Source of the DNA: Polytrichum commune
Taxonomy: Eukaryota > Streptophyta > Polytrichopsida > Polytrichales > Polytrichaceae
DNA: 64,000 nt
Assembly (NCBI GenBank): GCA_950295325.1
Contig: OX485804.1
Span: forward strand, 9,238,001-9,302,000
Reading direction: 5' to 3'
Below, in pieces: positions 37,373 through 50,600 of the stretch. The first letter of the stretch is position 1, and every line of letters begins with the position of its first letter. A program made the translations under genes and the position numbers. The notes beneath the pieces were generated by a model. It ran no database searches. It was not told the origin of the DNA and saw nothing but the letters and a program-made list of their open reading frames with translations.

Positions 37373-39773
37373 TTAACAATTGGCTCTAAACAATTGGCTT
37401 GTAGAGAAGCATGCAAATAATACAGTTGGGACCTGCAGAAATTGTAAAACAAAGCTTTTCCTAGAAAATAAGGGCTGTGAGAATTCAATGTACTTGATAC
37501 TCTGACGATCGATCAAAGTGTTGCCAAGAAGACCACGATTTTCCACTGCACGTCTCACAATGTAGGGAATGAATTCCGGAACAGTTCCAAAGGGCAGCAT
37601 CTTATTCACTTGGAATCCAGCATGTGTCAACGACATAGACAGGACATCAGCCATCCCTTTCAGCTGCGCAAATTGCAACCGTGGGTTACCTGGTGACAAC
37701 CCTAATTCTTGCGATTTTGATGCTGCTGCCCGGCCTGCAAATCAACAGTCACGGCTTGTCATGAAACATCTCTCAAAACTTCCAAACAACCTTCACACTG
37801 ATCTCTCAGTGAATAACGGCAAACTCCTGTACATAAAATGGCAAGCCAATTATCGCTTATGGCAATGCCACCTAGAAGAATGAGTTTCACTGTAAGCAGT
37901 CAGTGTTCACACAAAAGTTCCCAGCGTGGAGTGGTGAATTCTGTAAGCCCATGTAACTTGTGTGAATGAGTGTATGCTTTCTTGTTTTGAAAGGAAAATA
38001 TAGGTTTCATACCTGAGGCCATGTTGTGAGTGGCTACCACCACAGACGCATTCCCTGAGGATACTTGCTCTAACATGAATGCCGTACATGAGTTGTAGCA
38101 TCGGTGTGTTTCCTCAATATTTGAGTGTATAGGAGAAGGTACTTGCAAAGAGGCTGCTAGTGCTTTTTCTCGAAGAATGTACGCTCCTCGAACAATTTTC
38201 ACTCCGTAGGAGAGTCCTCGCTCATGTGACCCTTGCACGGCCAGATTGAGTCGTTGAAAGGAATCTTTCAAGTATGTTTGCAAGGTGCTGTATACTAGAG
38301 GATGATCTCTTTTATTGAATTTACAAGCAGCAACATTAATTATGTAATCAATCGCTGGTTGAATTGAAGAGTATTCGGCATCTACCAATAGACAAATACC
38401 TTCACTTTCACATTCCTGGCAGAGCTTCGATAAACGGTCATGGGCAAGAACTAGCATATCCTGTTCCTCTTTTGTCAGAGTCTCTGGCTGTGAGATTGTC
38501 TGGTGCGTGGGGCTCCCTTCTGCTAGGATTGGAATAACATCCTGTTTCCATGGAAGCTTAAAGTCCCTATTCACATGTTGCCATCTTAATAGGTCGCTCA
38601 CACGCTCCAAAACTTGGATGGGGCAAATCGCAGAGATCTTCACACAAGCCATGCTTACCTGAAGAAAATCAATACTATTTAGAAGAGCACATTGGCTTGA
38701 CCAACTTCCAAACCAACAGACATCCATTAAACACAAGTACCTTGACAAAACAAAAGAATCAGAAAAATTCCAAAGAGAGTAAGAAGGGGGGTTTGTAGGT
38801 CCTAGTGCACAGAATAACAAGATCCTTCACAAGAATAACAAATGTTGACAAGCACAAGTAGGCTTATTATCTAGGTAGAGCACCCACTACACCACTTAAG
38901 AATGTTACGGGGACTAGTCCTCATTGGTTTTTTTAGTTTTTGTTTATCAAGCTACTCTGCATCTTTGTGTGGATTGCTTAGGGCTATAAGTATTGGACCA
39001 TTCAACTTATCCTTGAATGCCTACCCAAAACAACAACGCAGCGCGAGAAAGAATAAATAAGCAAACGAAGATATAAGACTAGAGCTGAAACATATATTTA
39101 TACTGCAATATCTGTTTCTTGCCCATCGTGCGAGAGCTCAATCGAGAGAAGAGACTACTCCAACATAAGATTGAGATTAAAATCACAAAAATCTCCAATC
39201 CATCTTTCTCAAGTATGTGAAACTCTTTTGGGAGAGCAAGGGATTGTGACTTACTGATCCTTGAGGGAGATGGCTAGTCTGCTGAACGACTTTCATGAAG
39301 CTCTCAAGGTTCTTGTCACAAGAGTCGTTATCGGTTGCATCTTCAAGACCGTAGGTAATTATACCACGCATCCCCCGCTCCCACATCCTTCGTAATGTTT
39401 TGGAAGCTTCCTCGACATCTTCTCCGGCACAGAAATGGGAGTATGCAGTATTCTTAAGCACTTCTAGAACTGGAATTTGGAACAGCACGGAATCCATCAA
39501 GCGAGATGTGAGGACCTTGACCGTCAAGTCTACTACAGGCTCATATGCGACCAATTGAAGATTGAATAATGTCTTGAGAAGTTCCCTGGACGTCAATCCC
39601 GCATACAGAACTTCCCCGCCCCGTGTCTGTAGAATGTCGTCAGATGTCTTGTAAGTGTTACATAAATCAGCGTTTGTCATCACCCCTCTTGCGGCACATG
39701 GAATTCCAGTTAAGGACTTGGATGAGAAGATGCACTTAACCAGAGCCCGGATGTTGTGTGGACGTTGCGCCAT
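37373..39773 (-). CDS. ProDH: Proline dehydrogenase, mitochondrial (3 exons)
   Basis: FAD enzyme that oxidises L-proline to pyrroline-5-carboxylate in mitochondria, feeding electrons to the respiratory chain; first step of proline breakdown. Exons on the minus strand: 39773-39255, 38658-38013 and 37734-37373, all with GT-AG sites and matching phases; 508 residues, near the usual ~500 for plants. The N-terminus (MAQRPHNIRALVKCIFSSKS) is basic and Ser-rich, as in mitochondrial presequences. Barrel motifs are HFCAGEDVEEA in exon 1; LLVDAE (DAE ~266), VKIVRGAY (~326) and VATHN (~382) in exon 2; and YIVRRAVENRG (~446) in exon 3, whose Arg pair and Glu-Asn match the family's substrate-binding YxxRRxxEN. 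After DRQ the protein runs on for a hydrophobic ~30-residue tail unlike the short basic end of known plant enzymes. That tail may be intron read-through before an unseen final exon, or a real extension. Confidence 0.92.
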
Positions 39774-41470
39774 GCCTTACGACTTGTATGGACTTGATTG
39801 AAGCTCCTCTTGAGGATTATGTCTGCATATTTTCTTGGAGTATTCAGGTCGATTTCACCGGCTAAAGAGTAGAGCTTGCGTGCAGTAATAGAACCTTCGC
39901 TACTAAGACCTGATTGTGCAGACAAAAAAGGAAGATTCGTCAACGAGTAGGATCGTGTACTCGGAACAATGTACAGGAATGGCTCCTAACAAATTCATGC
40001 TTGCACGCTGAGAGCTTGAGAACTGCAAATTGGTTACAAAAGTATGACATCACGCAAGCGACTATTAGGAAAGAATCAAGAAAGCCTTCGTGAATACAGA
40101 AAATAGTTAACAGTCGGAAGCCGAAGCCGTACGTCCCTTGCGGCAAATCGACAACCTCCTCTAGCTGCAGACTAGTGTACAGAAACTGACATTATCTAGT
40201 TTAGCAGAAAACATGGAAGTCGATCTTCCCTAAGCTCCGGAGACAGAAACTAGGAATGCAGGGGATGAATTGAGACACTCAACACAGCATTCGAAATAAT
40301 CAGAGAGAACTCGAACAGCTCTTCATAGGAGAATAATTCGGTGCGAATTTGCAGATAGAATGCGGTGAATACATTCGAGAAGCAGGTGAAGTGCAACTGA
40401 TCTTTGATTGCTCACGTGCCCAAAAATTTCTGAGAGGAACACACGAAATGCAAGAAATAGTCCCCAATAGCTGATGAGACTTAGGTACTCTGCCGGAAAT
40501 AACTTTTCTACTGGTAAGTAGAACCTCCATTCAAGTATGTCCATCCACAACTATACATCAAGGTTTCTGGAAGTCGGCGCAAAAGAACAAGCTCTGAGAT
40601 GAGAGACGGATCGGAAACCAATAAGCATGGGCAAGGGGCAGAGGGGCAGAGGGGCCTGAAAAACAAATAAAAATCTATTCACCGAGCATCCACGCAAATT
40701 TCTGCAAGCGATGTTTGTTATAACATGCATCTCCTTGAAATTATAACGCCCCGGACTCTGAGGAATGCTAACAAGAAAGAACAGCATGGAGAACAAATCG
40801 GAAATCACCTAAGCTGATGTAGATCTACAGCTGCAGGAGATCACCAATAATGATGTGACACACCTGCAAACTGCTCCAGAAATAGAAGGTAGTAAGAGCA
40901 GAACAGAACCGGTGTATGCAGCTCTTGGTGACCAATTACACAGCGAAACGCCTACAGGAAGAGCTCCAAATAGTACAGGAGTGTCAACGGGGCGAGAAAT
41001 GATGGAAAACAGCTTCCCCCTGTGCTCGTGCACCACTTCTTGGATTCTCCAAAAACAAGAAAATTGAAGGAAAACAGTGCAAATCCAGCGAGTCGAATTC
41101 CTCAGCCGAAGCTCCTTCCCAGGTGCTTCCTTCACAAGCCAGAGTGTAGCTTCCCAGAGCTAAGAAATGTGCGATCGCTGTATAAACAAAGAATATAAGA
41201 TGACCGTCCGTACAGCCAGAGAGATTAAAAGAAAGGAGCAGCAACAGAGTCGGACACAGGACGAAGTGACCAAAGGGCGCGAGCGCGAGCACCTGAGATG
41301 GAGGACAACTTGATGGAGCTTTTCTTTTCTGAGGAGCGTGAGGACAAACTTTGGCTGAGGTGAGATAGGAAAGTGAGTTAAGTCGGTGTCAGGTCGACGC
41401 TAGAGTCCGTGAGCGAAGCGAAAGCGCCATAGCTGGCACACAAGGACGGAAACAGGAGCTTCTTGGATGC
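39774..41470 (-). promoter_or_regulatory. Probable 5' leader and promoter region of ProDH
   Basis: This 1.7 kb is GC-richer than the repeat deserts and has only short unrelated frames. A plausible leader-intron acceptor (pyrimidine tract, then CACAATCAG) lies near 39920, and candidate donors lie near 41290. The GC-rich block 41290-41440 is the best candidate for the transcription start, so the gene probably has a long, intron-containing 5' UTR. I could not fix the start site or a TATA box. Confidence 0.4.
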
Positions 41471-41499
41471 CTCCGTTCACACTGTAGCCTGCCTCTATC

Positions 41500-44400
41500 A
41501 GATTCCAAGCTGTTCGTGACTTCCCCAGGCGGTCATTCCTTTAAAGTGATTCTCATCTAAGTAAGTTACCGTCAACATTCATTCGATATGTTAGTGCTAT
41601 CCTTTAACCCCTAAATGATCAAGCCTGCACATTCTATTTTCGGGCATTTCCAGCACAGGGGCTGAAAATCCTTGTTATGTAGCAAACTAGACTCTGCTTT
41701 CTTAAAATCTAATCGTACAAATGTGAACTAGCCTATCATATATTGTTTTTGAGAAAATTTGAAGTCAATTGGACTACATTTTATAGGTCAGATAGACATG
41801 TAAACATGGTCTTCATCCAAGGGGCAGCTGGAGAATTTTTTGGATTTTTCTTGTTTCATGATCGTTTCGATCATGACATTTTTTTTAGAAAGTTGGCACC
41901 TTTGCAATAATATGTTATGTGGATGACAAATGAGCTACTCCCAAAAGTTTGGGATTTTTGGAGCAAATTTAGATGAAGTTTGTCACTCTCAAGGGGAGGT
42001 CACACACGTTCGAAAACCAATGTTTTCAAAATGGAGTTTAGTAAGCCAAAGTAAAAACAAGATCGGCCTTGACATTCAACACAATCACCACAACTTCAAA
42101 TGTTTGTATTCCATTTTTTCCAACCACAATATTTGTGTACTTTTGCAATCTAATGTACATCATATTGGCACTTGGAATTGTCTATAATTCTTGTATAAAT
42201 CCAATTAAACTTTTTAATATTCCATTTTTGCCAACCACCACATTTGTGTACTTTTGCAATCTAATGTACATCATATTGGCGCTTGGAATTGTCCAAAATT
42301 CTTGTATAAATCCAAATAAACTTAAATCCTAGTTTAATGGCAACATGTTGAGCGAACTGTGCAGGGATAAAATGGGGCATTAATTCATATCTTCTAGATC
42401 ATCTAGAGTGTTCTCAAAGAAAACTCTCCATGTCATGCATGCACAATACAGTGATTCCATACATAATTTGATTTACTTTTATTTTCTTATAAAAATAACT
42501 GAAAGGAAGGCATCTATGCATGGGATTTGTGCATGAAAACAAACTTTTATTATTTTATATAACGCAATTGATGAAAGGACAATATTTTTTAAGGAAATTC
42601 TGGATGAAAAAATCACATTAACAAATAAACTAAACTAAAATAATCTCTAGGTTTATTCTCTAAATTTAAATAGAATGTTGTCAAAGAAAAATCTCATGCC
42701 ATGCATGCACGATATAGTGTGATTTCATACAAATTTAATCTGCTTCTAATTTTAAAATAATTGATGAAAGGAGGGCATTTTTGCATGAAATTTGTGGATG
42801 AAAAAACAATCATACAAGTAAAAATAAAAAGAGAAGACATGCAGGCTTGACATGTGTGGATAAAAATAAAAATAAAAATAGAGAGGAAGACATGGTATTC
42901 AACATCATTCTAGATGAATCAAGAGCTCCCTTCCCCGACCACAAGGTTCTAGTACACAAATGCAGAGGCCCAAGATCTCGGGGGGGAGGGCAGTGTGTTA
43001 AAAAGTTAAGGATATAGGTGCGAACAACCACTATTTTATAGGGGGGTATTAATTTCAATTCTCTTTTTTTTTCACATGCTATCATTATGCAAATTTCTAC
43101 ATTGGGTTAATAGAAAAATGGCTTGCAGTACTTATAATTCCAAATTACTTATTATTCCATACCCTATAGTACTTTAAAGATGTCCAATGTCATTTTTGAT
43201 ACCCTATATTACTCTGAAGTCCAATTATAAATTTTTGCCCCCATGTTTTTAAAATACCCTATCATTTGTTTGCACGTATATTGCTACTCCAACCAATGAC
43301 TACCCCCCCCCCCCCGAGCCCAAGATGGCATGGTCCTATACTAGACTGAATACTCCTATGAGTTTAGTGGGTGAAATTTTTGCATGGAAATAAATAGCGT
43401 TGTTCCTCACTAATTTCAAGTCAAGGAGGAATTAACATGGGTCCAAAACCCTAAGTCTTCCTCTAAGTTCTTAATGAAGACTTCCAACCAAGACAATATA
43501 ATTAGTTATGAGAAAAAGTAGCAAAATTTAAAATAATCACCCACATTGATTTTTCTTAAAAAACAATTAATATGACCCACACTAGTTTTCTAGAAAACAT
43601 TCAGTGTACGTTGAGATTAATGTGGCCTACATTAATTCTCATTATGAAAAGTAACATGGGCTCTAGAAATTACCATGGCCCACAATAATAAGACCATTTA
43701 GTGTAGTTGTCTACATGTCATCCCTATTTGAAATCGTCATAAGGTACATCACACACTCCCATGGTCCAATCTTCATAAACACCATCAACATAGATGAACA
43801 TAGTTCATCTTCATGAACTCAAGTATGACACATGCAAATTGGAATTCTAGATGCTTTCGCAAGTTTATGGCTTGATTTTTAAATGCATGTTAGTATACAA
43901 ATAGTTTGGGCCATAAATCATTTCGTCCTGACCAATGTGGCATGATAGAATTATCTTGGCTTGTTCTAAAGATCGTGTATGTTACAGGATTGGAATATGT
44001 ACATAATGTATAACGATGTGACTACTTATTCTCTTTAAAATGCATTGGCTAGAACATCAATAATTCTAAAATACTTCACATAATTACAAAATATATATAA
44101 TACTAATGCATTTAGTATTGACAAAATTTCTGAAATTTATGATATATTAAGTACATTTTTTGGCCGATAATGCAAGATGCTTTTGATTAGTCCAGCATTG
44201 ATCTTAATTTAAGAACATTATGGTTTTCTATGTCCACCTCTGGGTTTAATCTTTAATTATAAAAGAAATAAATATGTTCTATATATCAAAATGGAGATGT
44301 CATTTCGTTCAATAAATGTTCAATCAGACAATCAATGTGTTCTATGATTATGTGAAAACCACAAAAACATACAATCTTTATCATATTTCACAACACTAGA

Positions 44401-45500
44401 AGTACTCCCACTCCCTATTCAATCAACCAAGATGATGCTCATCCCTCCATAGATTGAATTTTTTGAGGACCTACCTACTGTGATAGTACAAATGCACGAG
44501 TATGTGTATGTGTTGAAGTCTTGAAATAAGCAAAATTGAGTTGAAGTTTGAGATATTGAAGTAGAGATTATAGACATGAATGAAATATAGTCTGTACAAT
44601 GTCGTGAAGAGGTAGACATATCAGACCAGCATAGGTAGAGCTTTCAAATCACCCAAACACAATGCTTTGATAACACAATCCATTTGTCAACTATCAAAGG
44701 ATTCTGGCATTCATACCAGACATGTATGTAAATACGGAGATAAAGAAAACATAAATCAATGCCACCTACAAATTTTTTATCAATTAGTGTAGACATCTAG
44801 TACTTAATTTTGCATGATTATTAAAGTGGGTTGCATCAATTTGAGAGTTGCTTGGAACTGAGGTGGACCAAATAATCTAGCCATTTGTGACCATAAATGA
44901 TAATCATCAACGACTCACCACTCCCACGTTGCTCATGCAACCAACCCACTTAAAACAAAGTGCTTGTCTATTGTAGAAAAATATTAATATGAAATGTGCA
45001 CTCAAAAATCAACAAACTTGGAACACCACCTTACTCCATGACACACATTATTTTGAATACAAGTAAACAGCTTCAATGTAAATCCTTACACATTGATCGA
45101 CCTTATTCTTAAAAGGTTGGGTGACATACAAAAAAATAAACCAAGTTTCATAGAATTTATGTTCTTGTATGGTTTGTTTCTACCATGTTAGGACATATTA
45201 ATGGACAAAGAGTGAAAGATTTGTTCCTTCTATTCTTGGCTTCACCAAAGTTTAGTCTCAAATTTGATTTTTTTTTCTTCTTTTGGGAACATGTAAATTG
45301 AGCTTACAAATTTGTTGGTGGACCTAGCATGTCTATATTCAAAATATTTGTTAAAAATATGCAAATTTCAAGCTCACACCCAAGACAAGATGCACCTCCA
45401 AACACCGTATGGTTGCCCCCAACCTTCTAAGAATAACTTTATTATTTTATTATCAGAATTCATATTCAACTCAAATTGGTGCGGATGCTCCATAGTTTTA
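41500..45500. other. AT-rich intergenic stretch with small tandem repeats
   Basis: No recognisable gene. It contains the 111-bp tandem pair at 42105-42321. Two diverged ~250-bp units follow, starting near 42405 and 42655 and sharing ATGCATGCAC, TTCATAC and GATGAAAGGA/GAAAGGAAGG blocks. A 13-base poly(C) lies at 43303-43315. The rest is low-complexity AT-rich DNA. Confidence 0.55.
42105..42321 (+). repeat. Two-copy 111-bp tandem repeat
   Basis: Units 42105-42215 and 42216-42321 are nearly identical. Both contain TTTGTGTACTTTTGCAATCT and ATGTACATCATATTGGC. High identity indicates a recent duplication. The frame running through it (42069-42332) is open only by chance of composition. Confidence 0.85.
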
Positions 45501-46602
45501 GCATGGTAAACACTAATTGAAATACACAGTGTGGCGTCTCAATTTTGAGATACCAATCAACTCTTATTATCACCATGGTTGCTCAAAGAATTCCCCAAAA
45601 AATCACAACCGTACGTACATGAGTATTGACGAGGACATTGCACACTCTTCTCTGTCTACATATCCTTCCAGAGGAAGTCATAACTTACCTGATAAGACCG
45701 TCTTCAGCTGCTCTCCTCAGAATTTAACACGTGTACCCATCTTCCAATTTCCAAGAGTATACAAATTATAACTGCAAGGCTTTCCAGACATGCAACATAT
45801 TAGCATGTAACATTCGTGGAATGCAATCAGCTGTAGTCTAGCAGAAAGGACACTCGAACTGGCTTCACGGTTCTAACACACTGCACCCAGAGCATACACA
45901 ATTGGGATTAGAATTAGTAGAAGTACACTACTCACCCAGTCTCCTACTGAAGCAAATGTTACTGGAATTGCTTTACCTAGCAAATACAAGATTACTAGGG
46001 ATTTATTGCAATAAATACTACCTGACAAGTTGGAAGGCAAGAATGGTTGGCACGCCCCTGAGTTCATTTACGTCAGTGACATGCATGACGTAAGAGAGAA
46101 AAATGATTGACATCAAATAGCCACCTTGTGATGAGTTCAGCATTCAGAACCGAGGGCGTGTTACAATAGTTATGTCATAACAAGCCTGCTTCAGCCTTCA
46201 GACACTAGATCAAACGCACTCATTGGTCACCGGCACACGAAGTCTACAGTGTCGATACAGACAACTCGTAGTATTGTACCAATATCTATCGACTGTGAGG
46301 CAGAACCTCAACAAACGTTACAGTAGCACCAAATCGCAGAAGTAACTCAATCGGTTGAACGCCTTACTCAAAATATTTACCAAACAAGGAAGAAAGCTGG
46401 GGGGGCGGGCAAAAAGATCGTCGGTTCCAGCTTTAGCATGACCTGGGCATGGTACTCAAATACCGATATTGAAAACAGCAACTAATATACATACATAATG
46501 TAACATCTGCTACAGTAAGAGAGTGGGTGATGCGACACTTGAGTATCGTAATCGAATAAGTCTCATGAGATTGAGAGTTTCACGTACAAAAATTTCGCCT
46601 TG

Positions 46603-47417
46603 TACTGTTGATTTGGAGTTACAATATACAGACCATTTAAAGTAATCGGACACAAAGACCGCTAAATGGGACTTAATGGACACTCTTCTTGACCCGCCAT
46701 GTTGTGCACGAGACATGTAGGTTCTAAACAATTGATAGACCTAGTGTATGCCCATCGACTACATAAGTGCAGGAAGAAAGAGAAGAACCACAATAAACAT
46801 ATCAACAACATACCAAATGAGCCGTGAATGTGATCATCTTATCCTTTCAAAGCAAGTGACATCGAAAACATAACACAAGGCCCATACTGTTGATTTGAAG
46901 TTACAAAATGTAACCATGGAAAATAATCGGAGACGAAGACCGTTAAATGGGACTTAGATGACACTCTTCTCACCCGCCATGCTGTCCACCAGACATTTAG
47001 GTTCTAGACGATTGTTAGACTTAGAATTTCCACATCGACTACTTAATGTGGGAAGAAGGAATCGAACTACAGTAAATATGTCAACCACAAATCAAATGAA
47101 TCGTGCTCGTGATCATTTCATTCTTTCATAGCAAGTCATACCAGTAAAAGCATAACACAAAGCATGTGCAACATACAAACCATTGAAAGTATTCGGAGAC
47201 AAACAACGCTTAATGGGACTTTTATGAAACTCTTCTTGACCGGCCATACTGTCCAGAAGACATGTAGGTTTTGACGATTGATAGACCTAGTGTGTGCACA
47301 TTGACTACATAAATGTCGAAAGAAACAGACAAACCATACTAAACATGTCAACGATATACCAAATGAGTAGTGCATGTGATCATTCTTTTAGAAGCAAGTA
47401 AAACATAATACAAGGCC
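46603..47417 (+). repeat. Three-copy diverged ~280-bp tandem repeat
   Basis: Units are about 46603-46883, 46885-47164 and 47165-47417. Shared blocks in order are TACTGTTGATTTG (units 1 and 2), AATCGGA or ATTCGGAGAC, AATGGGACTT, ACTCTTCT, CGCCAT or GGCCAT, AGACATGTAGGTT, ATTGATAGACCTAG, CGACTACATAA, GTGATCAT and CATAACACAA. Units are roughly 75-80% alike by eye, so the array is old. It lies inside the candidate minus-strand transcribed locus. No unit encodes a shared peptide that I can see. Confidence 0.8.
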
Positions 47418-47693
47418 CTTGTAGAAGAGGTTGACATACCGTGTTCATTCTGTGACGACATTGATGCGTCGACAAGAACTGCAGCACGATCTCTCCGAGA
47501 TAGTCACATAATGCACAACATCATTGTGTTTTACATGAAATATTAGCTGATGTGTTGAAATTCTCTTGAAACTAAGATTATCGTAAGTCACGCATCTGTT
47601 ATTTGTTTCCACATTCCAGTTAAAGAGAGCGGTGACATGGACAGTAAATAGCAAACCGCCTGCATAAAACACCAAAACTGCCTGGGTGCACAC

Positions 47694-50600
47694 CAAAATA
47701 CAGTGAAGCGCGAAGGCTGTAATGTAGCAGTAAGTCCAGTTAGGGTTGTAAAAACCGTAGTAAAAGGTTCTGCACAAAAGATCGTTTCCTAATTTGTTCT
47801 GCAAACAAATAAAGATTAATATTATCCTCAATCAGGTCACCTGGTCGTTTAATATATATATTTCTCCATGAGCTGTAACCGTATTCTTAGGTTCCAGGCA
47901 GAGTCAAACAACTATCAGAAGCCTGACGTTTTACTAAGATGCAGGCTGAAGACGGATACGATGGAGTGCTCTCGATTTCGAAGTCAAATTGAACAAATGC
48001 TGATAATCTTCTGATGAAGTTCAACCTCAAACACGGCATCTTCAACCAGACACAGCTTCCAATTCATAGCCAGGGCCAAGAAGAGTCAATGACCTGCCTT
48101 TTCAATAGTAAGCCAACGCTAGATCACCCGCAAATGCAACTTCTGACATTACAAGACAGTGAAAACCCATGACAAGGTCAAGCCCATACTTCAATCAATC
48201 AAAGAGATTATACCTAGTCATTCAATCGCTAAGCTCGGTGTTGAACTGTGATACATTTGTATCCAGAAAGACAGATGATATTCGAGATCAAATATAGGTT
48301 TCTTAGAGGACTCTAAATACAGCTTATACGTGATCAGAAAGCACTTAAATCGAAATCTGGCGAAAAGCATCAGATGAAAGATAGTACGGGCAATTATAAT
48401 TACATCAAAACAAGATACTCAAGCGTTCATTACCGAAGTTGCTTCTCATGTGAATATGAGCAAGAAACCCGTTCCTTCTGTATTCTGGTTTCAATTTTAT
48501 AATACTTACAGTTGAATATGCGCAAGGCTTCGGCTCCTTGCTCATATAACACAGGAGTACAAGGACAGCTTCCACAATCGCTGAGTCAGGAACCGGCTGC
48601 ACCTAACCAATTAGACAAAAGCAGCAATAATCTTACTGTGGCAGCACTTTCAATACAGCCCCGAACATCAGATGCCGAATTCTGATTGTGTTCTTACTAT
48701 GAAGACCTTCCACTGTATTTCAAAAAGCTAAGTCAGACAGCGAGAATTGAGAGTTTGTGAACACACGTGTGCAGCCAGATGGTCACATGCAATTGTTTCA
48801 CTTAATGGCTGTGTTTCGTGCTCTCCAACGCAATCTTTAGAGCCAACCACTGGCTTGAATCACGACAACTGCGAAACGGGAGAGACGAATATTTATCTGC
48901 ATTGACTCTGAGAACTCTCACTCCACAGGTCCTAGTATTGCCAAGTTGATTAGGAATGCGGTCTAGTCTTCGCAGGTGCAACATTCAATTAGAGCACACA
49001 GCGACGTGGAAGCTTCAGAAGTGTAATACTTAATTTGGGATGTGATTGTTCCCGCTATGTCTATACTTAAAAGAATACCACTTGAATTGAGCCGTGTGTG
49101 TCTAACCACGTTCACTTCCAACTCACAGTGCTCAGACTTGAAGCGGCAGCAGTTTGGACCTGGGTGCCCTTATTGACCACCAAGTTTTCCTAGCACGAGC
49201 CTGTGGACCAATGGTTTCATAACTTAAGAATTGGCGCAGTTTCCAGGAGATGAACAATCGTTCCACCATGAACAAGAGGAATCAGGTTCAAGTAGTTATA
49301 AGTGATCAATAACTGAAAACGAGGTTTCAGAAAGACAAAGCGACATAGATAATCAACAGGTATATTAGGTGTCTTCTATACAATAGACTTCTTAGACATT
49401 CTAATCTTAGTATCAATGGTGTTATGCAATATTAATAGTCTTCTAAGACATTACAAGTATCACAATATTGCTCCGACATCTGCCTAAGATTGCTAGCTCC
49501 CCGTCCAAAACACAAACTAAAATTCATCACCTGACACAGCATGTAAGAGCCAATTTTCTGCAGGAGTACACCATCTCGGGCACATCACACCTCTTTAGGC
49601 AGTCCAAGAATCTCGATCAACACAGATGAGCTGATTTTTCATACACGAATTGATTTTAAGCAGTATTGCGCTGTAAACCTCGAGGGTCTTCATAGACAAC
49701 ATGCAAAAAGTGAAGCAGATGTGCAAGGCCACAGCATTGATTGAATTACCGATCAGGACCTCTGAGCACTTCCTAATAATCTACTTGGAATGGCAATACT
49801 CTACACAAGAGCTTTGCAAGCACATATGGGAGTGCAGAAAACGCCTACCATAGTTCCGTGTTTTGTGACGATGCTTAGCGTTCCTCTTTCCAATAATGTA
49901 AGGTGAATATCGATCCAACTCACGATTGCAAGCGAAACGATTATTCCGTTGATCAATATCCTCTCCTTCTGAAGACCCTAGCAGCCGCCTCACTCGAACT
50001 TTTGACAAAATGGACAAGCTACAGTAACTGTTCTCCGGCATCAGAAACAGGCTGCACTACGAAACTGACAGTGGAAGAAATCAAGGTCTACAGACATAAG
50101 ACAGAGTCTTCTAAAAAACAGTCATACTACCAGCAACATAGACGATAAACATATGAGTGCCACGAGTCTGAAAAGCATACAGTCCAATAAGAACGACCAA
50201 AACAGCGCCCATAATAACGGTTCCAGAGACAGTTAAACTGTAAAGCAAGTATTAATAGGTCTGGCAGAAACACAGGAGTTGATGAGCATTACCAAATCTC
50301 AGTAGATTCTTGTTATGTTGATGAGCATTGAAATCTACTGGTAGCAACATAACGCGTTCCTAGAACAACTTCGCCATTGACGGACGGTTTTGGAAATCGA
50401 CTCCCACGTGTTAATCGTACTTTCAAGACATCACAATTATCTCGGTACTATTTCAATGTGGTCGGAACAGAAAACCTGGTCAGGAGACCTTTTCTTAGAT
50501 ATGATGATACTTGACAACGTGTAATACAACAAAATTAAACGGAATGCCAAGATACAAGCCAGCCTCAATCCAATAAGCTCAGCAGGACTTGAATTGCGAG

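Noticed and set aside
37213-37488. Alternative last exon of ProDH (frame starting near 37488)
   Set aside because: It can be reached through the AG at about 37458-37459, but the peptide does not resemble the conserved plant C-terminus, so it was not adopted.
39710-39943. Upstream frame overlapping the ProDH start as a repressive uORF
   Set aside because: The frame begins with TTG, not ATG, and a plausible leader-intron acceptor lies near its start, so there is no evidence for a translated uORF.
47445-47831. Single-exon 128-codon membrane protein
   Set aside because: The strong acceptor at 47798 and donors near 47694 suggest only the central part is coding; the remainder is ordinary non-coding sequence left open by chance.
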